A DNA stretch of 64,000 bases, taken from NCBI GenBank assembly GCA_905250025.1, contig CAJNOJ010000018.1, positions 496,001-560,000 of the forward strand, written 5' to 3'. Under the pieces are notes generated by a model. That model did no database searches. It saw only the letters and a program-made list of their open reading frames with translations, and was not told where the DNA came from. A program made the translations under genes and the position numbers. The stretch comes from Adineta ricciae. Taxonomy: Eukaryota > Rotifera > Eurotatoria > Adinetida > Adinetidae. Below are positions 59,380-64,000 of the stretch, piece by piece. Positions within the stretch are counted from its first letter, which is position 1. Each line of letters begins with the position of its first letter.

Positions 59380-60556
59380 ATGCTACCTCAGTTTCTTAGA
59401 TATTCGTTAATCTGTGTACTTTTCACATTCAGCTTTGTATCTACTGATGAGAAAACCTGTGGTAAAATCAATTGTCAACTGCCATGCTGTCAATGTCCTG
59501 TGACAAATAGAAATCCTACGCCATTCAATGTCACTGACATTCCTCAATTTGTAATTAACTGAAAAAAAAGAACTTGTTTTCATGATTGTTCGATCGTTTC
59601 TCTTAGGTGCTCTTCACTTTTGTTGGTAATTTAAATCAACATACGTTCGATCCAATTCGTTCACTGCTTAATCCTGCTCATCGGAACCCAAATAAATGTC
59701 CCATATCATCAACATTCTTTGTGAATGACAACTACACAGATTATTGTTTAGTACAACGTTTATTCAACAATCGAAATGAAATAGCTATGACAACTTCAAG
59801 TAATCGGTACGATGGTATCTTCGCTCATCTCTTTCGTTTCCATTTCGATCACCTTTTTTCAAAGATGTCCATTAACCAATTGTTACGAAGAGAATCACTG
59901 GCGTCGATGGATCGATAATGATTGGAAACGTGAAATCAAACAACAACGAAGTAATCTCATCGATCAATCGCACATACATCAATCTCATCTCAAAGGTTTT
60001 CGCGTTCCGCATTTACAAATCGACGAAAACAAACATTTGAATTTAATTCGAAATTATCATTTTCATTATGATTCATCTATGCTATTCAAATCATCGAATT
60101 TAATTTGGCCATTTACGATGAATTACTTGCCGAATACAACTGACTGTATTAATTGTGATGAATCCAATCAAACCATCGATGCCCTATGGCAATTTCCGTT
60201 ACATGAATGGAGTCATCCGAAAAGTAAATCGAATATTGAAGTACTAGAAGTGAATCTTGTCTTTCTCTTCAATTTTTAGCAAGTACAACTTGTCGAACGC
60301 TTTCTAATTCATCTTGTTTACCCGAGGATGAAATGCAGTCAGCCGATTCGTTCTTTGATTTAATTAAATACAATTTCGATCGTCATTCATCGCTGCAACT
60401 CGGTCAACGATCTCCGTTTATAATCGAACTAGATCTTTTCTGGCTTGCCGATCATCAAAATAAACGTTTAGAAGGGTTGATTCGTTTCATCGAATATATC
60501 CTAAATAGTGAAGATCACCAACATGTTTATTTCGTCTCGATCGAACAAGCGCTCGA
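59380..60556 (+). CDS. Chitin-deacetylase-like protein, probably inactive, 3' end cut by N gap
   Basis: Carbohydrate esterase 4 chitin deacetylases act on extracellular chitin. This gene begins with a signal peptide, MLPQFLRYSLICVLFTFSFV, then a short Cys-rich segment (GKINCQLPCCQCP). Family landmarks follow in order: VTDIPQFV, LLNPAHRNPNKCPISSTFFV, NYTDYCLVQRL, NEIAM, YEENHWRRWIDNDWKREI and LKGFRVPHLQ. Next are FHYDSSMLF, LIWPFTMNY, DALWQFPLHEW and HVYFVSIEQAL. Two catalytic motifs are altered: the usual TFDDA reads TFVGN, losing the catalytic and metal-binding Asp pair, and the zinc-binding HSxxH reads TTSSN, losing both His. It therefore looks like a binding or structural homologue. The last exon runs into the N at 60557, so the C-terminus is missing. 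Confidence 0.85.
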
Positions 60557-60653
60557 NAGAATAAGAGCTATGAAAACAATTAATTTCTGTTCGACCAATT
60601 GATTTTTCAATCAGACAAGTTTTATCGTCAACAGTTGTTTTTTTGTTTATACG

Positions 60654-62043
60654 ATGAATCGAAGGTAAGTTCAATCAAGTAAACTTGATCTTGAACATAG
60701 ACAAGAATCTAATTTAACATTCGAATCTGATTTCTATCGATCATATTCATGTTATTAAGATAGAATATGCTTGACAAGTCTTTTCATCTTTCTTTTCTGC
60801 ATGCGTTCTCTGTTTTTTCTTCACTCTTTTAACCTGATAAGATAGATCACATTCATTAACATTCTCTCATTTGATTTTTAGCACGATTGCTGATGAGAAT
60901 ATGAATGCATATTTCATATGTAGAAACGGAAAAGAAGTGTCTTGGACGGCCGTTTGTGATGGTCGAAGTCAATGTTTGGATGGTTCAGATGAACATAATT
61001 GTAAGTTTTTCTTCTTGAGGAATAATCTATTCAAAAGAAAATCATATTATAAGAAGTTTCTACTCGTTGATTATGTAATAGAAACATTGTTTGTCTATAT
61101 CATTACAATGCATTAGGACAAGGTTTTCTTTCCATGCCGCGTGTTTCCTATTTCTATTAGACAAGACAAATTAAATTTTCTTTGTAGTCGATTCTTCTTT
61201 TCAATAGAATGAATACGAATGTATTTATAAATACTATTTTCAGGTTATTGTCAAGGTGATGTTTATGCTTGTTTGCAAGGAAATAATGTCAGTTGTCGGA
61301 TAGCATGTCCCACTTATGGACGAGTCACTTGTTTAACATATCGAAATACAATTGCTTGCGAACAGTATCTTCGAGAACGCAGTAAGTTCATCACGTTGAG
61401 GAATCTTTTGGTGAAAAGTATTTGTTTACATTTTGTATTATCTAGGTAGTACACTCAATCCTGATATTTATTCCGCCGGTGATTCATCCTTATCATCATA
61501 CAATTTCGATGCACTTCGCTATTCGGGTAAAGTACACCAGACATATTTGTGCCGAAATTCGACTGTATTTCTCTCTGTTTAGCATTGCTCGCCGGCGGTA
61601 TCCTACTTTTTGTTTCACTTATTTCCTTACTTATTTATATAATTCGCAAACGTCCCCAGTTGTTGTTTCTATGTACAAACAAATTATTCACTACGAGTTC
61701 GAATCGAAAACCCACGCATCGATCAGCATTGGAATCGGCTATTCTTCAACAACATCAATTAACTCCATCGTCGAACGTTCCTCGTCAACGTTATACTCCA
61801 GCACCCGATGTAAATGATCTCCCCCCGTCTTACTATGCAGACCGAAATCAAATGTCAATGAACGATTGTTATGAACCGCCACCGTATCCTGGTCCACCTT
61901 TATTTTCTTCAATACCACGTACTGATTCGATTTATTATGAAACGATAAAGACACCATCCATATCAAATTCAATGTCTATGCTACATCCGATGCCTTTACC
62001 TGAACCACGTACCTTTGCCAACGCTCGCACACATCGTGTATAA
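60654..62043 (+). CDS. Single-pass membrane protein, LDLa-like ectodomain, PPxY tail (copy 2)
   Basis: This is the second copy of the gene at 43632-45023, with the same exon structure (LDLa-like exon from 60882). Replacements seen include EVSW preceded by KE instead of QE, DEHN for DERN at the end of the LDLa-like module, CLTYRNTIAC for CLTYQNTLAC, a CTNKLF for CTGKLF change after the membrane helix, and SMNDCYEP for SINDCYEP in the tail. Both PPxY motifs (LPPSYY, PPPYPG) are kept. The reading frame is open throughout, so this copy looks functional. As in copy 1, no signal peptide exon is visible; here anything upstream is lost at the N. Confidence 0.75.
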
Positions 62044-62148
62044 CAAAAAAATTAGCTAAACAAAATGAAAATTTTACGATCGTTTTTTGTCTATTATTTG
62101 AATATATATCATAAGAAAAAAAATACGACAGATTTTTTTTCTTTTCTT

Positions 62149-64000
62149 CTATCGAGCACCGCCTCCCAACAGACGACCTAATACACTAGATGCAGCACTG
62201 CCAGGTGGTGGTGGCTGTTGGAACGAAGGATAGTTTGATGGAGGTGGAGGCGAATAATTTGGCGGAGGATAGTTTGATGGAGGCGGAGGAGAATAGTTTT
62301 GCGGAGGATAGTTTTGCGGAGGATAGTTTGGTGGCGGATAATTCGCTGGTGGTGGAGGTGAACTTGGATGTGGAATATGATTCCAGGCAGATCGAACTGG
62401 GTCTGAGCGTGGAAAAGATGAAATAGAAAGTAGTGTAGGACTTATAAAGGAGTAATTGTCAATTACCGGTAGATTGTGGATGCAGATAGTTTTCGATGCG
62501 ATTCCAAGCATTTCCTATAGCAGGAGAAGGCGGGCGATTGTAATCAGTGGCGTGTGCTGCAGCATTCCAGACATGAGAAACCGCAGAACCAGGAGCTTTA
62601 CACAGAAAAGATTGTTTTAATAAAAGTAGTTAACGCAACTGAAAATGTACTTGATATATGCGGAGGGTTTGCATGAGAAGCAGCATTCCAGACATTAGAA
62701 ACCGCAGAAATAGGATCTTGTCGAACGAAAAATAAAGCAAAAGCGTCGAATCGTAAAATATAAAAGGCAATGCAAGATTACTCGTATGTGAAGGATTTGC
62801 GTGAGAAGCAGCATCCCACACGTGTGACATTGCAGAAGTAGGGTCTTTTTATACGAGAAAAGAAAGTTTCAATTCTAGACAACAGAAAGCAATTCAAGAT
62901 TTACTCGTATGTGAAGGATTTGCGTGAGAAGCAGCGTTCCATACATGTGATACTGCAGAAGTAGGGTCTTTTTAAACAAGAAAAGAAATTTTCAACTCTA
63001 GACAACAGAAAGCAATTTAAAATTTACTCGTGTGCAGAGGATTTGCATGAGAAGCAGCATCCCACACATGTGAGACAGAAGTATGTGGACCTGTATGGAT
63101 GAAATATTAAATCTCAGACATGATTATTGTTAATATACTACACATACTACTCTATGATATGTTTTTATATAGTAAATATGTGATTTCTATTGATGGACAT
63201 CTGATTGCAAACATCATGTCTACATATCAATCGTCATTAGCGATATAGTAGCGTTTAGTAAACTAATATAAATATAAACGTGTCAGCATATGTTAGTTTG
63301 TTCTAACATGCCATAATGCTATTAAATATATGCGTCAAGACCAATTGATACCTGCTGATGGATGACTGCCAGATCGTTGTATCGTACTTGGATCAATACC
63401 AAGTTGACGAAGAATGTTGTCGATGGGTACTGTATCTAGAATGACAACAGAAATGTATGAAAGTGATTGTTTCATAATTTTTCAGTATATATATGAAAAT
63501 AAGTTTCATACCGGGGACATTGTAAATCATTGATTGTCCGGAAGCTTGACCGACAAGTGGTAATGACGATACACTTGACCCATAGGCTCCTAAACCTGCA
63601 GGTTGATTTGGTGTGCAGACACACGTTAATGGTGTTCCATAGATAGATGGTGGAAGTGTGTTTGGTTGTCCATTTTGCAAGATTACAACATTTGGTTGAG
63701 ACTGACCTAAACCACCGTAGTTTGGCTGTATCGCTGTATGTGGATTGTAAGAAACAAGAGAAGAAGGAAGAAACTAGAAATGAACGTGCAGGTAGTCATA
63801 GATCTTCCGATCAATTAGTGCACAAATCCTTACTGAAGATTGAATCTGTTGATTGCCTAGGAGCTGGTTGATATCTGTACGACCTCCTATTTGTTGGTTT
63901 GGGAGATGAATTCCAGGTGCTGTAATAAGTTCACGTTGGACACGAACTTGTGGTGGGCCGTATTGCACAATAACGGGCCGTGTTTGTATTTGACTGGTAG
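62149..64000 (-). CDS. Proline-rich protein with tandem mini-exon repeats (copy 2, 5' end outside window)
   Basis: Second copy of the 45129-48137 gene, read from its C-terminus at 62149 up to the window edge; the N-terminal exons lie beyond 64000. The mini-exon array spans about 62467-63090 and has the same number of units as copy 1. Its 5'-most unit reads PHTSVSHVWDAASHANPLHT, closer to the consensus than the copy 1 equivalent (PHTAVSHAWDAASYANPLHT). In the last exon the NYPPP/NYPPQ series differs slightly (an extra NYPPQ in place of NYPPP), and the end reads LGRLLGGGAR instead of LGRLFGGGAR. All visible frames are intact. Confidence 0.75.

Larger units (their letters stand above)
60558..64000 (+). 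repeat. Segmental duplication, copy 2
   Basis: Near-identical direct copy of 43536 to about 47000, starting on the first base after the N at 60557 and running off the window. It carries the same two convergent genes with the same exon borders. Confidence 0.95.

Overview
This is a eukaryotic, almost certainly animal, nuclear window. It is AT-rich and gene-dense, and most genes are broken by very short GT-AG introns, usually about 50-60 nt. The recognisable genes are metazoan: voltage-gated calcium channel alpha2delta subunit, ADF/cofilin, membrin (GOSR2), DOCK-A guanine nucleotide exchange factor, TTI2-like protein, eIF3h, VPS33B, YRDC, STEAP metalloreductase, CNT (SLC28) nucleoside transporter and KGD4/MRPS36. 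AT richness, tiny introns, a bacterial-looking agmatinase that now carries an intron, and a near-identical duplicated block all fit a bdelloid rotifer. That assignment is inference; no rRNA or mitochondrial marker is present.

Layout. 1-1655 is a satellite of about 18 copies of a 93-94 bp unit. 1656-4199 is non-coding, with a possible decayed copia-type gag remnant and one N (3797) in a CTT tract. 4200-13956 holds alpha2delta (+), cofilin (-) and membrin (+). 14304-27824 holds a small acylated protein, a large DOCK gene, a TTI2-like gene and an uncharacterised disordered protein, all +. 28102-34426 holds eIF3h (-) divergent from a dsRBM-NYN ribonuclease (+), then VPS33B (+). 35381-42229 holds three uncharacterised genes, a small EF-hand protein and YRDC. 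43468-60556 lies between two single-N gaps. It contains a membrane protein with PPxY motifs, a convergent proline-rich protein built from duplicated mini-exons, STEAP, CNT, an uncharacterised gene, KGD4, agmatinase and a chitin-deacetylase-like gene cut by the second N. 60558-64000 is a second copy, in the same orientation, of the first 3.5 kb of that block (43536 to about 47000).

The genes form no pathway, as expected for an animal chromosome. Architecture is compact: many neighbours are convergent with about 100 bp between stop codons, and several are divergent with about 110-450 bp between start codons, so shared promoters are likely. The observations most worth following up are the dsRBM-NYN RNase fusion, the mini-exon array and its duplicated copy, a deacetylase-fold protein lacking catalytic residues, the SpeB-like agmatinase, and a protein with nine LYSIVG-type repeats.
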